Below are positions 7,426 to 17,458 of a DNA stretch of 64,000 nt, one piece after another (position 1 is the stretch's first letter; the number at the start of each line of letters is the position of its first letter). This DNA comes from an uncultured Oleispira sp. (lineage in GTDB: Bacteria; Pseudomonadota; Gammaproteobacteria; Pseudomonadales; Oceanobacteraceae). The stretch is taken from NCBI GenBank assembly GCA_913061415.1, contig CAJXUD010000008.1, positions 1 through 64,000 of the forward strand, in the 5' to 3' direction. A model generated the notes under the pieces. That model made no database searches, had not been told where the DNA came from, and worked only from the letters and a program-made list of their open reading frames with translations. The position numbers and the translations under genes were made by a program.

Positions 7426-9915
7426 TTAACCCGCTGGGTTAGTATCACCATGAATTTTCTTATGACGAGCAATAATTTGCTCTGGCTTAAGAATAAAGGT
7501 TGCTAGTGCTGGCAATAAGATCAATGCGCCCAACATATTCCATACAAACATAAAGACTAATAAGATCCCCATATCCGCTTGGAATTTAATTGGCGAGAAG
7601 ATCCAAGTGCCTACACCAATCGCAAGTGTGATCCCTGTGAAGCTCACTGCTTTACCGGTTGATTTAAGTGTTTCGAAGAAGGCTTCTTGCAGAGACTTAC
7701 CTGCAATTAACATCACTTCTAGGCGATTATAAATATAGATACCATAATCAACACCAATACCTACACCTAACGCGATTACTGGTAATGTTGCTACCTTCAC
7801 ACCAATACCTAAGTAAGCCATTAACGCCTGACATAGGATTGAGGTTAATGCTAGCGGGATCAAGATACAGGCGATCGCTCTGAATGAACGGAACGTTGCA
7901 AAACATAAGACAAATACTACGGCATAAACAAAAATTAGCATGGTATTTTGTGCATCGCCAATGACTTCGTTTGTCGCAGCTTCAATACCCGCATTACCAG
8001 AAGCAAGCTGGAATCGAACCGGGATATCGGTAAGCTCACCAGACGCAATAGCCGCTTCAACATCGGCCATGCCCATATCAAAGAATTTTTGATCTACGTT
8101 ATCGTCGTATTCTGTTTTAAATAATTCTACCGCGGCAACCGCACGCTCGAGCGTTTCGGCTTTGTGATCATTTAGGTAAACAATCACAGGTGCCATCGAA
8201 CAATCTTGATTCAATAGACTCGCTGGAGCACGCTGAATAGAGGTATTTAGAATAGTCTGGTTACGAGATAACGCTGACCATTTAATGTTACCTTCGTTCA
8301 TGCCCTTAGTAACCAGTTTAGAAACGGTTACCATCGATACTGTTGATTGAACACCGGGGACATTTTCCATGTACCACATGAAACGATCAATCGCGTCCAT
8401 CACTTTAAAGCTATTACATTGCTCTTTGGAGGTTTCAACCATCACCAAGAAAACGTCAGAACTGGTTGAGTAGTTAGAAACCATATAGGCATTATCTAAG
8501 TTATAACGCGAATCCTGTCGCAGCTCTGGAGCACCCGCATCTAGATCACCAATTTTTAATGACTGACTTTGATAGATACCACCAACGGCCATAACAATGG
8601 CAATAATAATAGGGAAAGGCGCGACTTTTTTACTCGCAACTTTTGACATTATTTTCCAAAGTTTTGGCTCAGCTTTTTCGTTATGCTCAGCATGACGAAT
8701 ACCTGACTGACTGATGCCGACATACGACATTACTAATGGAACCAATACTAGATTGGTCACAATAATCATGGCAACACCCACACTCGCAGCAATCGCAAGC
8801 TCTTGGATAACACCAATTTCAATGAACAATAGCGTTAAGAAGCCAAGACCATCACTCAACAAAGCCAACATACCCGGAACATAAAGACCGCGGAATGCTA
8901 AGCGAGATGCCATCAATTTATTGGCGCCTTTGCCCGATTCAATGGCAATACCACTAATAATTTGTACACCATGGCTAATACCAATAGCGAAAATCAAAAA
9001 TGGAACCAATACAGAATATAGGTCAATGGTGAAGCCCATTAACGCTAATGCACCTAACTGCCAAACAACCGCAATCAAGGAAGCAACAATTGGAATTAAC
9101 GTGCCTCGAATACAGCGAGAATAAAGGAATAACAAAATAGCAGTGAAAACGATGGCGGCTAAGAAGAACCAAACAATCGATTTAACACCGTCTAATAGAT
9201 CGGCTAGTTTCTTCGGCGTACCAGTCGCATAGATGGTGATTTTGTCACTGGTAAACGCGTCACGAATTTTTTCTTCGACAGCGTGTGAGAATGCTTGGTA
9301 ATCAAGCTTTTCACCCGTATCAGGATCCACTTCAACTAAAGGAATATCGATAATAGTCGAAGAGAAGTTGTTGGCGACTAAACGCCCCACTTGTCCTGAC
9401 TTCAGTACGTTCTGTCTTAACTGCTCTAAGCTTTCTTCTGAACCGTCATACGTTGCAGGAATGACTGGGCCACCTTGAAAACCTTCTTCAGTAACTTCCG
9501 TCCAGCGAACATTTGCCGTCCAAAGTGATCTCATAGCAGAGCGATCTACACCCTTGATGAAAAAGACTTCGTCGTTAATGCTCTGTAACGTTGCCATGTA
9601 TTCTTTGCTGAATATATCGCCGTCGGTACTTTCTATCGATAGCTTGATGTTTGATAAGCCACTGCCTAATTCATCTTTATGAACAAGGTAATTCTTAATG
9701 AACTCATGCTTTAAAGGAATGTATTTTTCGATGCTAGAATCAAGCTTAATCTGGGTTAAACCATAAGCAAATACAACGGTTAAAATCGCTAAAACCATTA
9801 GCACCAAAGGGCGTGCAGCAAATAACATGCGCTCTAATAAAGGCTCTGACCCTGGTGATATTAGAAAATGTTCTGGTTCAGAATTTGTGTTATTCAAGTT
9901 CGTTGTCTTCGACAT
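7426..9915 (-). CDS. RND superfamily exporter, MMPL/COG1033 type
   Basis: An 829-residue inner-membrane transporter of the RND superfamily, of the COG1033/MMPL (HpnN-like) branch that carries lipidic or hydrophobic substrates rather than drugs through TolC. It has a membrane helix near residues 36-55, a periplasmic loop, a helix block at about 240-400, a helix near 430, a second large periplasmic loop, and a final helix block at about 660-810. This is the usual duplicated 6+6 layout. It follows the YCF48-like gene after 2 bp. In Pseudomonas and related genera such exporters sit with YCF48-like, DUF1329 and often DUF1302 proteins; the substrate is not established and is not visible here. Confidence 0.9.
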   Translation of the reverse strand: MSKTTNLNNTNSEPEHFLISPGSEPLLERMLFAARPLVLMVLAILTVVFAYGLTQIKLDSSIEKYIPLKHEFIKNYLVHKDELGSGLSNIKLSIESTDGDIFSKEYMATLQSINDEVFFIKGVDRSAMRSLWTANVRWTEVTEEGFQGGPVIPATYDGSEESLEQLRQNVLKSGQVGRLVANNFSSTIIDIPLVEVDPDTGEKLDYQAFSHAVEEKIRDAFTSDKITIYATGTPKKLADLLDGVKSIVWFFLAAIVFTAILLFLYSRCIRGTLIPIVASLIAVVWQLGALALMGFTIDLYSVLVPFLIFAIGISHGVQIISGIAIESGKGANKLMASRLAFRGLYVPGMLALLSDGLGFLTLLFIEIGVIQELAIAASVGVAMIIVTNLVLVPLVMSYVGISQSGIRHAEHNEKAEPKLWKIMSKVASKKVAPFPIIIAIVMAVGGIYQSQSLKIGDLDAGAPELRQDSRYNLDNAYMVSNYSTSSDVFLVMVETSKEQCNSFKVMDAIDRFMWYMENVPGVQSTVSMVTVSKLVTKGMNEGNIKWSALSRNQTILNTSIQRAPASLLNQDCSMAPVIVYLNDHKAETLERAVAAVELFKTEYDDNVDQKFFDMGMADVEAAIASGELTDIPVRFQLASGNAGIEAATNEVIGDAQNTMLIFVYAVVFVLCFATFRSFRAIACILIPLALTSILCQALMAYLGIGVKVATLPVIALGVGIGVDYGIYIYNRLEVMLIAGKSLQEAFFETLKSTGKAVSFTGITLAIGVGTWIFSPIKFQADMGILLVFMFVWNMLGALILLPALATFILKPEQIIARHKKIHGDTNPAG

Positions 9916-9917
9916 AA

Positions 9918-11132
9918 TTAAAAACCTCCCTTCGCCATAGTGATTGTTTCTTTAATTACGGTGCCATTGATGTCAATACGTTCGACACCCGCTTCACCGA
10001 CAATCACAATTGAACCGTCAGGGGCTTGAGCTACTCCAGCAGAGGTTGTACGGCCAGGTAGAATGATTGATTTAGGATTCTCTGTACGACGGTCTAGTAA
10101 AATCACAGAACCACCATTGCCAACCATAACAGCGGTTTTGTCGGTCTTTGTAACACCTGCCATCAACGTTTGCTCAGACTTGGTGTAAACCTTTTGCCAC
10201 TGAATACCACCATCTTCAGAATTGAATAAGTTACCGCGTAAGCCGTAAATTAGAACATCGTCATTCTTTGCAGTAATGCCAAAGAATGAACCCTCATAAG
10301 GTGAAGGCAGCGCACGCCAATTTTCACCTAGGTCGTCTGATCGAAGAATTAATCCGCGCTCACCGACGAGCATCAATGATCGAGGGCCGACCATGGTTAA
10401 ACCATTAATGTGCAGCCTGTCGCTATTCTCTAAATGAGCCGACCAATCAATCCAGCTTTTACCGCCATCACGAGTTCGAAATGCCATGCCGTATGCGCCT
10501 ACAGCATAACCAATATTGGAATCATAAAACCAAACACCTAGGAAAGGCTTAGTCGATCCATTATTTTGATCATACTGTGCATCTTCTAGTGCGTAAGTTG
10601 TATTCTCAAGATGCATTTCTGCTTTATCAATTGCACTTGCGTCATCTATATTTTTTGCTTGATCTAACTCTCTAATCGCAAGCTCTTTATTTTCGCGCGC
10701 ACCTTTAACAATGGCTCTGTTTGCTAGGTAACCATCAAACTGCTTAACCCAAGTCTCACCGGCATCACTGGTATGCAAGATCAAACCGTCATGGCCAACC
10801 GCCCAGCCCATTGTTTGGTTTGGAAAATATACAGAAGTTAAGGTAACTGAAGAAGGGGTTTTAGCTTGAATCCAGCTTTGGCCGCTGTCGTCAGAATATA
10901 CCACGTGTCCATGTGCACCGACTGCCACTAATCGATTACCCACTCGGGTAATGTCTAATAGCAAACTTTTATGTGCTTTGTCAGTTGCAAAAGACGGGGA
11001 TTCAAGTGGATCCTTCCATTGCGCCTGTGCGAGTATAGTTGTTAATAGAGTCGCTACAAATATCGCCAGTTTAAACATTGATAATTGTGGAACAGCTATA
11101 ACGATTCGATTTCGAATCGAGTGAAAGCTCAT
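9918..11132 (-). CDS. YCF48/BNR-repeat beta-propeller protein, exported
   Basis: A 404-residue exported protein related to the photosystem II assembly factor Ycf48 and to BNR/sialidase-like propellers. Repeats of the form GxxGxIxxSxDxGxxW recur (for example HTSDAGETW, SDDSGQSW and RTRDGGKSW), as expected for propeller blades. The start at 11132 is chosen because GGAG lies six bases before it; a later Met (11078) would also give a good signal peptide, cleaved after AQA. An intercistronic stem-loop at 11161-11187 separates it from the DUF1329 gene. It is translationally close to the RND exporter and probably acts with it in the periplasm, for instance as an assembly factor. That role is inferred from context. 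Confidence 0.85.
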   Translation of the reverse strand: MSFHSIRNRIVIAVPQLSMFKLAIFVATLLTTILAQAQWKDPLESPSFATDKAHKSLLLDITRVGNRLVAVGAHGHVVYSDDSGQSWIQAKTPSSVTLTSVYFPNQTMGWAVGHDGLILHTSDAGETWVKQFDGYLANRAIVKGARENKELAIRELDQAKNIDDASAIDKAEMHLENTTYALEDAQYDQNNGSTKPFLGVWFYDSNIGYAVGAYGMAFRTRDGGKSWIDWSAHLENSDRLHINGLTMVGPRSLMLVGERGLILRSDDLGENWRALPSPYEGSFFGITAKNDDVLIYGLRGNLFNSEDGGIQWQKVYTKSEQTLMAGVTKTDKTAVMVGNGGSVILLDRRTENPKSIILPGRTTSAGVAQAPDGSIVIVGEAGVERIDINGTVIKETITMAKGGF

Positions 11133-11235
11133 AAAAGGCTCCATTTTTATAATTTTTTTTAAGGGCCGCTAGTCTAGCCGACCCCTTGTCAATTATCTAA
11201 CACCCATATGTTACATAATGTTAATGACTTTAATA

Positions 11236-12603
11236 TTAACGCTTACCACGACGACGCAGTGCTGACGGTGTGAAATACTGGTCATTAGGCATTTCTAAAC
11301 TAAAATCTACTGTTCCGCGTTCTTCGTTATCTAGACCCTGCACATGATATCGACGAGCTTTAATATCATGAAATACATCGAGTGTTGTCCAAGTCACTGG
11401 AATCTCGTAGTAGTTCTTCAAATAAGCCATACTTACGCGCCATAATTCACCTGCGCTATCGTATTGATCAGCAACCGCTATGCCCCAAGTATCTTCGTCA
11501 ATAAAGAAACGACGTTTTTTATATACATGACGGGCACCGTCTTTTAAATTTGCTTCTACTATCCAAACACGATGCTTTTCGTAACGGGTAAAATCTGGAT
11601 TTAAGTGACCCGGTTTAAGGATCTCTTTATAGGTTAGATTATTACTGGCAAGATCGTAGTTATTATAGGGAATATATATTTCTTTTTTACCGATCAACTT
11701 CCAGTTATAGCGATCTGGAGCACCGTTATACATATCAGTATCATCGGCGTAGCGTAGGCCATCAGCTGCTGCAATAGGTGTATCATACGCTAGGTTAGGT
11801 GCACGACGAACACGTCGCTGACCTGCGTTATAACCCCATGCTTGACGGGCTTCTTCTACTTGGTCAATCGTTTCGTGTACTAATACCGCACCACCTGCTA
11901 AACGTGCAGGAGCTTTGGTGAAAGATAGGTAATAGAAAAGAATATTATTCAGATCTTCAATCGTTGATTTAGGATTGTAAAAGTTAAATAAAATATCCTG
12001 TTGCACCGTTACTAAAGAGTAACCACCGTCTTGGTGAACCGCTACTTCAGAAGATCGACGACTAAAGAAAACACCACGCCAGCGAGTAATGTGGTTCCAA
12101 ATGGCTTCTAAACCATTATTGGCAATCGGAAATGGAATACCGCCATAAGCATAACGTAGACCCGCGCCATTTTCGTTAATTTCAGAACGTATGGCATTCT
12201 TGTAGGTATTGTCATAAACCCACTCAGGGGCTGCAGCTGTTCGACGTGTTTTGTAGATAGGCATTTTGAACGTATCTGGGTACGTCTCAAATAAGGCAAT
12301 CTGGCCGTCTGTTAAATGCTCTTTATATTTATCTTTATTTGCATTGGTGATCACCAGCAATGGCTTATCTTGTGGATAAGGATTTGGGTGATGCTGCCCA
12401 GCTTCTTGATAACTCAACGTAGGCACGGTCAAACCGCCACGCCAAGGTGGGATGTCTTTACCATTACCAGCACGTTCCGCCCCCAATGGTGTCAAATCAT
12501 CTTTTAAACGTTCTGCTTGCTGAACCGATACTGCTGCGCTGGCATGCTGGCAAAAGGAAGCCAAAACCAATACGCAAGCCGCTACCCTATTATACTTTTT
12601 CAT
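11236..12603 (-). CDS. DUF1329 family periplasmic/outer-membrane protein
   Basis: A 455-residue DUF1329 protein. The start at 12603 is preferred over 12627: it has AGAGGT upstream and begins directly with a signal peptide (MKKYNRVAACVLVLASF, cleavage after ASA). The family-typical N-terminal GAERAGNGKDIPPW and the C-terminal RRYHVQGL region are present. DUF1329 proteins resemble LolB/VioE-type lipid-binding beta folds and cluster with DUF1302 outer-membrane proteins and COG1033 exporters. It is the first gene of the operon with the YCF48-like protein and RND exporter. No DUF1302 gene is visible in the window. A role in carrying a hydrophobic compound across the envelope is an inference. Confidence 0.9.
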   Translation of the reverse strand: MKKYNRVAACVLVLASFCQHASAAVSVQQAERLKDDLTPLGAERAGNGKDIPPWRGGLTVPTLSYQEAGQHHPNPYPQDKPLLVITNANKDKYKEHLTDGQIALFETYPDTFKMPIYKTRRTAAAPEWVYDNTYKNAIRSEINENGAGLRYAYGGIPFPIANNGLEAIWNHITRWRGVFFSRRSSEVAVHQDGGYSLVTVQQDILFNFYNPKSTIEDLNNILFYYLSFTKAPARLAGGAVLVHETIDQVEEARQAWGYNAGQRRVRRAPNLAYDTPIAAADGLRYADDTDMYNGAPDRYNWKLIGKKEIYIPYNNYDLASNNLTYKEILKPGHLNPDFTRYEKHRVWIVEANLKDGARHVYKKRRFFIDEDTWGIAVADQYDSAGELWRVSMAYLKNYYEIPVTWTTLDVFHDIKARRYHVQGLDNEERGTVDFSLEMPNDQYFTPSALRRRGKR

Positions 12604-12742
12604 TCTGCGACCTCTAATTAAACCCACTGATGTGAGTTATCTATGCCGTTAGCATAAAGAAACTTGGGCTTAGGCTCAATGCGCCTAGCCCAGTAATTTA
12701 TTATAAGATGGAAAACTTATTCATTATTGCTCGAAAAACAAC

Positions 12743-15385
12743 CTACTTTTCGACCAAACTCTTACTTACAACCTCAAACACATCTTTTGATAAGTCATTT
12801 TGAGCCATAATTCTTTCAAGCTGCTGCTTCATTTGCTGAGCTTGGGTATCAATGTATCGACGCCACTTACTTAACGGAGCAACCAAGCGGGACGCTATTT
12901 GTGGATTTAGCGTATTTAATACAATAATTTTATCCGCTAGCAGTTTATAACCCGAACCATCAGCTGCATGGAAGTTAATTAACGACTGCCCTGCAAATGC
13001 CCCAATAACAGATCGGACTTTATTTGGATTTTTAATATCAAAGGCTTCATGTTCTAAAAGCTTATTAATATTTTCAACGGTGCCATATTCAGCAGAACCC
13101 GCCTGAACCGCTAGCCACTGATTAACAACCAAAGGCTCTGCCTGCCACTTTTTATAAAACGACGCCAAGGAAACTTCTGCTTCCGCTTTATGTTCAGAAT
13201 TCACTAAACTCGCGAGAGACGCCATACTATCGGTCATGTTATCGCTGCTATTAAACTGCGCCATAGCCAAATCGCAATAGTCTTTATTATCAGTCTTTAG
13301 CAAATAACTTAATGCTGCATTCTTTAATCCACGTTGAGCCATCTGCGTCGGCTCGGGTAAATACTCTTGCTTAACATTCAACTTCAAATATAAAGCGGCA
13401 AGATCTTTTGCCAATGCGTTAGCCAATACGGTTTGCACAATACTACGAGCTTTGCTGATTGCCTGAATATCAATAATATCTTGGGTCTCTGCAATATAAG
13501 AAACGCCAGGAAGTACCAACATTTTTGACAGCATTGAATAATCAATATCATCACGCTTTAAAACATTGCGATAGGCCGAGATCAAACGCGCATCGACGTC
13601 AGGTTTTTCACCGTCTTCGAGCTGTTCCATAACTTGATAGATGACATCCAATGCTAAATTCTGGCCGGCATCCCAACGATTAAAACCATCACTATCATGC
13701 TGCATTAAAAACATGAGCTGATCACGAGTGTAATCGTAACGCAGCTTGATAGGGGCTGAAAAATCACGCAGCAAAGAAGGCACAGGCTCTTCCTTAACAT
13801 TGTTAAAGACCAATACCTGTTCTTTTTCGGTTAGCTGGAAAATACCGTCTTTGAAAGCGCCGCGCTTATTGATTAGCCCCGGTGCCAACTCCAATGCCAG
13901 TTCTTCGCCATCATGCCCTATCAAACCCAATTCAATAGGTATCAAAAAGGGTTCTTCGCAAGACTGTTTAAAGGTAAGACTGTAAGTTTTCGCCGCGTTA
14001 TCATAATAACTTTCAACATCAACCACCGGCGTGCCTGCGGATTTATACCAGCGTTTAAACTGAGTGAGCGATACGTTATTAGCATCTTCCATTGCGCTGA
14101 CAAATTCGTTAATCGTCACGGCTTGACCATCATGGCGATCAAAATATAGATCAGAGCCTTTACGGAAACCTTTTTCACCCACAAGCTTGTGGATCATCCC
14201 CACGACTTCTGAACCTTTTTCATAAATCGTCACGGTATAGAAGTTTGAAATTTCAATAAAAGAATCCGGTTGAACCGGATGTGCCATTGGGCCGGCATCT
14301 TCTGCAAACTGAACCGTTCGCATAATCGAAGCATCTTCAATACGCTTAACCGCTGCAGAATTCATGTCGGCTGTAAATTGAGAATCACGATAAACCGTGA
14401 AGCCTTCTTTTAAACTTAACTGGAACCAATCACGACAGGTCACTCGGTTTCCCGACCAGTTGTGAAAGTATTCATGAGCAACAATGGCTTCGATGCGCAA
14501 ATAGGATGCGTCCGTCGCCGTTTGCGGATTGGCTAAGACACAAGAGGAATTAAAGATATTAAGTCCTTTGTTCTCCATCGCCCCCATATTGAAATCATCC
14601 ACCGCAACAATCATGAAAATATCAAGATCGTACTCTCGGCCATACTTATCTTCGTCCCACTTCATAGAGCGTTTGAGCGCGTCCATGGCGTAATCTGTTT
14701 TGTCGATATTTTGCGGTTCAACAAAGATTTTTAGCTCAACGTCGCGACCATTCATCGTCGTAAAAGAATCTTCTTTCACCATCAAATCGCCTGCAACTAG
14801 GGCAAATAAGTAACAAGGTTTTCTATGCGGGTCGTGCCAAGTAATACTATGACGCCCTTCTGCAAGTTCGCTTTGTGCAATAGCATTACCATTGGATAAT
14901 AAAACCGGATACTTAGCTTTGTCAGCGATGACTTCGGTCGTAAAAATACTCATCGCATCAGGGCGGTCTAGATAATAGGTAATTCGGCGAAACCCTTCCG
15001 CTTCGCACTGGGTGCAAAACATCCCGCCCGATTTATATAAGCCTTCCAACGCCGTATTGTTTTGCGGCTCAGTACGCGTTGATATTTCTAACTCAAACTC
15101 ATTGCTGACGTTATGAATCGTCAAAATATCTTCGTCGACCTGATATTTATCAGAACTTAGTTGCTCACCGTTCACTTTAATCATTAACAGTTCAAGCTGC
15201 TGACCCACTAGCATTAAAGGCCCTTCATAGCTTTCATGCTGCTCTCGGTTGCGACGCATCATTAGTCGACTATCAACTTGCGTATAATCTTCATGCAAAT
15301 CAAAACGTAAATGGGTTTCTTCGATTACAAAATGGGGTGGCTGATAATCTTTTAAATAAATACTTTCTGGCTGTGCGTCGCGCAT
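12743..15385 (-). CDS. pepN: Aminopeptidase N
   Basis: PepN, the cytoplasmic M1 zinc aminopeptidase that removes N-terminal residues from peptides. The substrate-recognition motif GAMENKG (near residue 268) and the zinc site HEYFHNW (near 303), followed about 20 residues later by the second metal Glu in LKEGFTVYRD, are intact. Its 880 residues compare with 870 in E. coli. It is the last gene of the nadK-to-pepN run on this strand, 38 bp after the DUF2797 gene. This order is conserved in Pseudomonas-like genomes. Confidence 0.98.
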   Translation of the reverse strand: MRDAQPESIYLKDYQPPHFVIEETHLRFDLHEDYTQVDSRLMMRRNREQHESYEGPLMLVGQQLELLMIKVNGEQLSSDKYQVDEDILTIHNVSNEFELEISTRTEPQNNTALEGLYKSGGMFCTQCEAEGFRRITYYLDRPDAMSIFTTEVIADKAKYPVLLSNGNAIAQSELAEGRHSITWHDPHRKPCYLFALVAGDLMVKEDSFTTMNGRDVELKIFVEPQNIDKTDYAMDALKRSMKWDEDKYGREYDLDIFMIVAVDDFNMGAMENKGLNIFNSSCVLANPQTATDASYLRIEAIVAHEYFHNWSGNRVTCRDWFQLSLKEGFTVYRDSQFTADMNSAAVKRIEDASIMRTVQFAEDAGPMAHPVQPDSFIEISNFYTVTIYEKGSEVVGMIHKLVGEKGFRKGSDLYFDRHDGQAVTINEFVSAMEDANNVSLTQFKRWYKSAGTPVVDVESYYDNAAKTYSLTFKQSCEEPFLIPIELGLIGHDGEELALELAPGLINKRGAFKDGIFQLTEKEQVLVFNNVKEEPVPSLLRDFSAPIKLRYDYTRDQLMFLMQHDSDGFNRWDAGQNLALDVIYQVMEQLEDGEKPDVDARLISAYRNVLKRDDIDYSMLSKMLVLPGVSYIAETQDIIDIQAISKARSIVQTVLANALAKDLAALYLKLNVKQEYLPEPTQMAQRGLKNAALSYLLKTDNKDYCDLAMAQFNSSDNMTDSMASLASLVNSEHKAEAEVSLASFYKKWQAEPLVVNQWLAVQAGSAEYGTVENINKLLEHEAFDIKNPNKVRSVIGAFAGQSLINFHAADGSGYKLLADKIIVLNTLNPQIASRLVAPLSKWRRYIDTQAQQMKQQLERIMAQNDLSKDVFEVVSKSLVEK

Positions 15386-15423
15386 TATTAAACCCTTTAG
15401 CTTAAATGTTGGTTAGGTTTATT

Positions 15424-16260
15424 CTAATAAGTAAATTCGATGTGGTAAGAAGAAAACTTTCTTAGGTTAATCACACCACAATCAAGCAATAGATACTGGC
15501 CTTTAATGCCCATCAGCTTGCCTTCTACTTCGGGTGTTTTATCAAAATTTAAGCTGCTTACTTTGGTCGGGTATTCTAAAACGGGATACTTTAGCTCTAC
15601 GACTTCACTATCTGGAAGATGGGTGATTGCACCCGGCCCATGCTCAAGTTCAATTTGCTGTAAACCTTGCTCATACTGCTGGTATAGTTCATCGCGAATA
15701 CAGGTAAGATCGACGGAGTCAGCTTCGCCTTTTAACATCGTTCGCCAGTTAGTTTTATCGGCCAGTGTCTGTTTAAACAGGGTTTCAACCAAGCCTGACA
15801 ATAAGCGGTTACGCACTCTAAAAATGGGAAGACCTTGAGTTGCCCCCTGATCACACCAACGTGTCGGGATTTGAGTACCGCGAGTTATGCCTACCTTTAG
15901 CGCCGATGAATTAGCCAGATAAACAAAATGATCTTGCATGCAGAAGTCTTCACCCCATTGCTCATCACGGCATGTACCCAGGTGAAAATGGCACTTTTCA
16001 GGACTCATAATGCACAAATCACACTGCGGTAGCTTTTTAAAACATGGGTAGCAATAACCTTGGCTAAAACTCTTATTGGTTTTACGCCCGCAATGACTGC
16101 AATGTATTTCGCCGACATAGTGCATTTTTATTGTCTTACCCAATAATGGGTTAAGGTCAACACGGTGATCATCCAGGCTCATTTGATATTGGATGTGGGA
16201 GCCCGTTTCAGCGCTTAGCTGAGTTACCATCTTATTAAGATGGCCAGATATTGTCGGCAT
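15424..16260 (-). CDS. DUF2797 protein with zinc ribbons and GIY-YIG-like segment
   Basis: A 278-residue DUF2797 protein. The central part holds several probable zinc ligands: HCSHC, CYPCF, QCDLC and CHFH between about residues 52 and 93. Just after comes HFVYLANSSALKVGITR followed by a conserved RW and QGA, which has the look of a GIY-YIG nuclease core (VY...KVGIT...R). That similarity is my reading and is not a proven activity. It sits between DUF1315 and pepN with gaps of about 40 bp on each side, so it is co-transcribed. Function unknown, cytoplasmic. Confidence 0.85.
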   Translation of the reverse strand: MPTISGHLNKMVTQLSAETGSHIQYQMSLDDHRVDLNPLLGKTIKMHYVGEIHCSHCGRKTNKSFSQGYCYPCFKKLPQCDLCIMSPEKCHFHLGTCRDEQWGEDFCMQDHFVYLANSSALKVGITRGTQIPTRWCDQGATQGLPIFRVRNRLLSGLVETLFKQTLADKTNWRTMLKGEADSVDLTCIRDELYQQYEQGLQQIELEHGPGAITHLPDSEVVELKYPVLEYPTKVSSLNFDKTPEVEGKLMGIKGQYLLLDCGVINLRKFSSYHIEFTY

Positions 16261-16303
16261 ATTGCTTCTTATTTATTCAATTTATTAACAAGTTTAGGCA
16301 GTA

Positions 16304-16552
16304 TTATTTAATAACTAATGTCTGAACTTCTTCTTCCTGAGTTGATGGACAAGCCGCTTCCATATAGCCAATGCGCAACTCGGCTGGCATGTCAGTCATG
16401 TCTTCATAACGAAGCAACGCTTCCATGCACAATACCTTTTGTTCTTTATCCATTTTTCGCCCATCAGGCCAGCGACTTAGCTCAAGAGAACCTTTCATTG
16501 TTTGAAAAACTTCTGGTGTCATTGTCTTAATTAGATCGTCTACTGTTGTCAT
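16304..16552 (-). CDS. yeaC: DUF1315 family protein (YeaC-like)
   Basis: An 82-residue cytoplasmic protein of the DUF1315/YeaC family. The family pattern VFQTMKGSLELSRWPDGRKM and LCMEALLRYED are both present and the length matches. It lies 21 bp after the rhomboid gene and 43 bp before DUF2797. Function unknown; its neighbours in this operon are conserved across pseudomonads. Confidence 0.88.
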   Translation of the reverse strand: MTTVDDLIKTMTPEVFQTMKGSLELSRWPDGRKMDKEQKVLCMEALLRYEDMTDMPAELRIGYMEAACPSTQEEEVQTLVIK

Positions 16553-16573
16553 TCTCTTTACCTTTACTCTTAA

Positions 16574-17455
16574 CTATTCTTCATTATCTTGTGCTGATGT
16601 TGCTTGCAACGCACTACTATTAATGGGCCAAACTATTGCGATCAGTGCGCCAAATACCGCACCTGCGACATGAGATTCATGCCCTATATTTAAACCACCA
16701 AATACCCCATCAAACATAATCATGATCACCATGGCGACCATCATAAAGGGGAATAACCAACTGGGTAGCTGATAGCGAGGCATAGGAGAACCGCGATAGC
16801 GATACTGCCTACCCCAAACCCAACCCATAAGTCCGTAAGTAACACCACTAAGGCCTGCAAAATATGGCCCCACTGCAAGGTATTGGGCATAACCTGCAAT
16901 CAGCGCAAGAACTAGAGTTAATAAAACGAGCGCAAAATGGCCATCACTTATTTCTATTTCTTTGGCTAAAACCCACCACCAAAAGCTGTTCATCACTATG
17001 TGCATTAATGATAAGTGAATTAATGCAGGGCTCCACCAGCGGACGATATCATTCTGCCAAAAACTGTCTAGGTCTAATTTCTCACCAGACCATAAGGCTG
17101 GGTCCATTAACCAATCGAGATGAGAAACCATCCCCACCTGCTGCGCTAAAAAAATAAGCCACAAGGTCGCCATCATTAAAACGGTAATGGGAAAGCGACT
17201 GAATATTATCGCTTTTTGCTGGGCATTGACCTGCCAAGGCGTCTCTTCTTTTTCTGGTTTGGCTGATAACTCACCAGCTTGCCATTGCTGAACCCAAATT
17301 TTAACTTGTTCAGCATCTTCAATTCGCGCTACCCATAAGTCTTGACTGCCATCATTCAGCACCACTCTATGAGGAATTTTAGCCTGCCAGAGCCGGTCTG
17401 TAATGGGGGTTAAGTTAATGTCTGGGCTGGCTTGGAATACCAGAATAGAATCCAT
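16574..17455 (-). CDS. glpG: Rhomboid intramembrane serine protease GlpG
   Basis: A 293-residue GlpG-type rhomboid that cleaves membrane proteins within the bilayer. It has the soluble N-terminal GlpG domain (about residues 1-75), then six membrane helices. The catalytic Ser is in GLSGVTYG (about residue 202) and the His in HESHVAG (about 259), close to E. coli Ser201 and His254. WR-like and HLSLMHIVMN elements in the L1/TM2 region are also present. It starts 3 bp after the phosphoesterase stop, so it is translationally coupled within the nadK operon. Confidence 0.95.
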   Translation of the reverse strand: MDSILVFQASPDINLTPITDRLWQAKIPHRVVLNDGSQDLWVARIEDAEQVKIWVQQWQAGELSAKPEKEETPWQVNAQQKAIIFSRFPITVLMMATLWLIFLAQQVGMVSHLDWLMDPALWSGEKLDLDSFWQNDIVRWWSPALIHLSLMHIVMNSFWWWVLAKEIEISDGHFALVLLTLVLALIAGYAQYLAVGPYFAGLSGVTYGLMGWVWGRQYRYRGSPMPRYQLPSWLFPFMMVAMVIMIMFDGVFGGLNIGHESHVAGAVFGALIAIVWPINSSALQATSAQDNEE

Positions 17456-17458
17456 TAA

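Noticed and set aside
11161-11187. Stem-loop between DUF1329 and the YCF48-like gene as an intrinsic terminator
   Set aside because: On the minus strand the hairpin is followed by an A-run, not a T-run, so it cannot act as a standard terminator for this operon.
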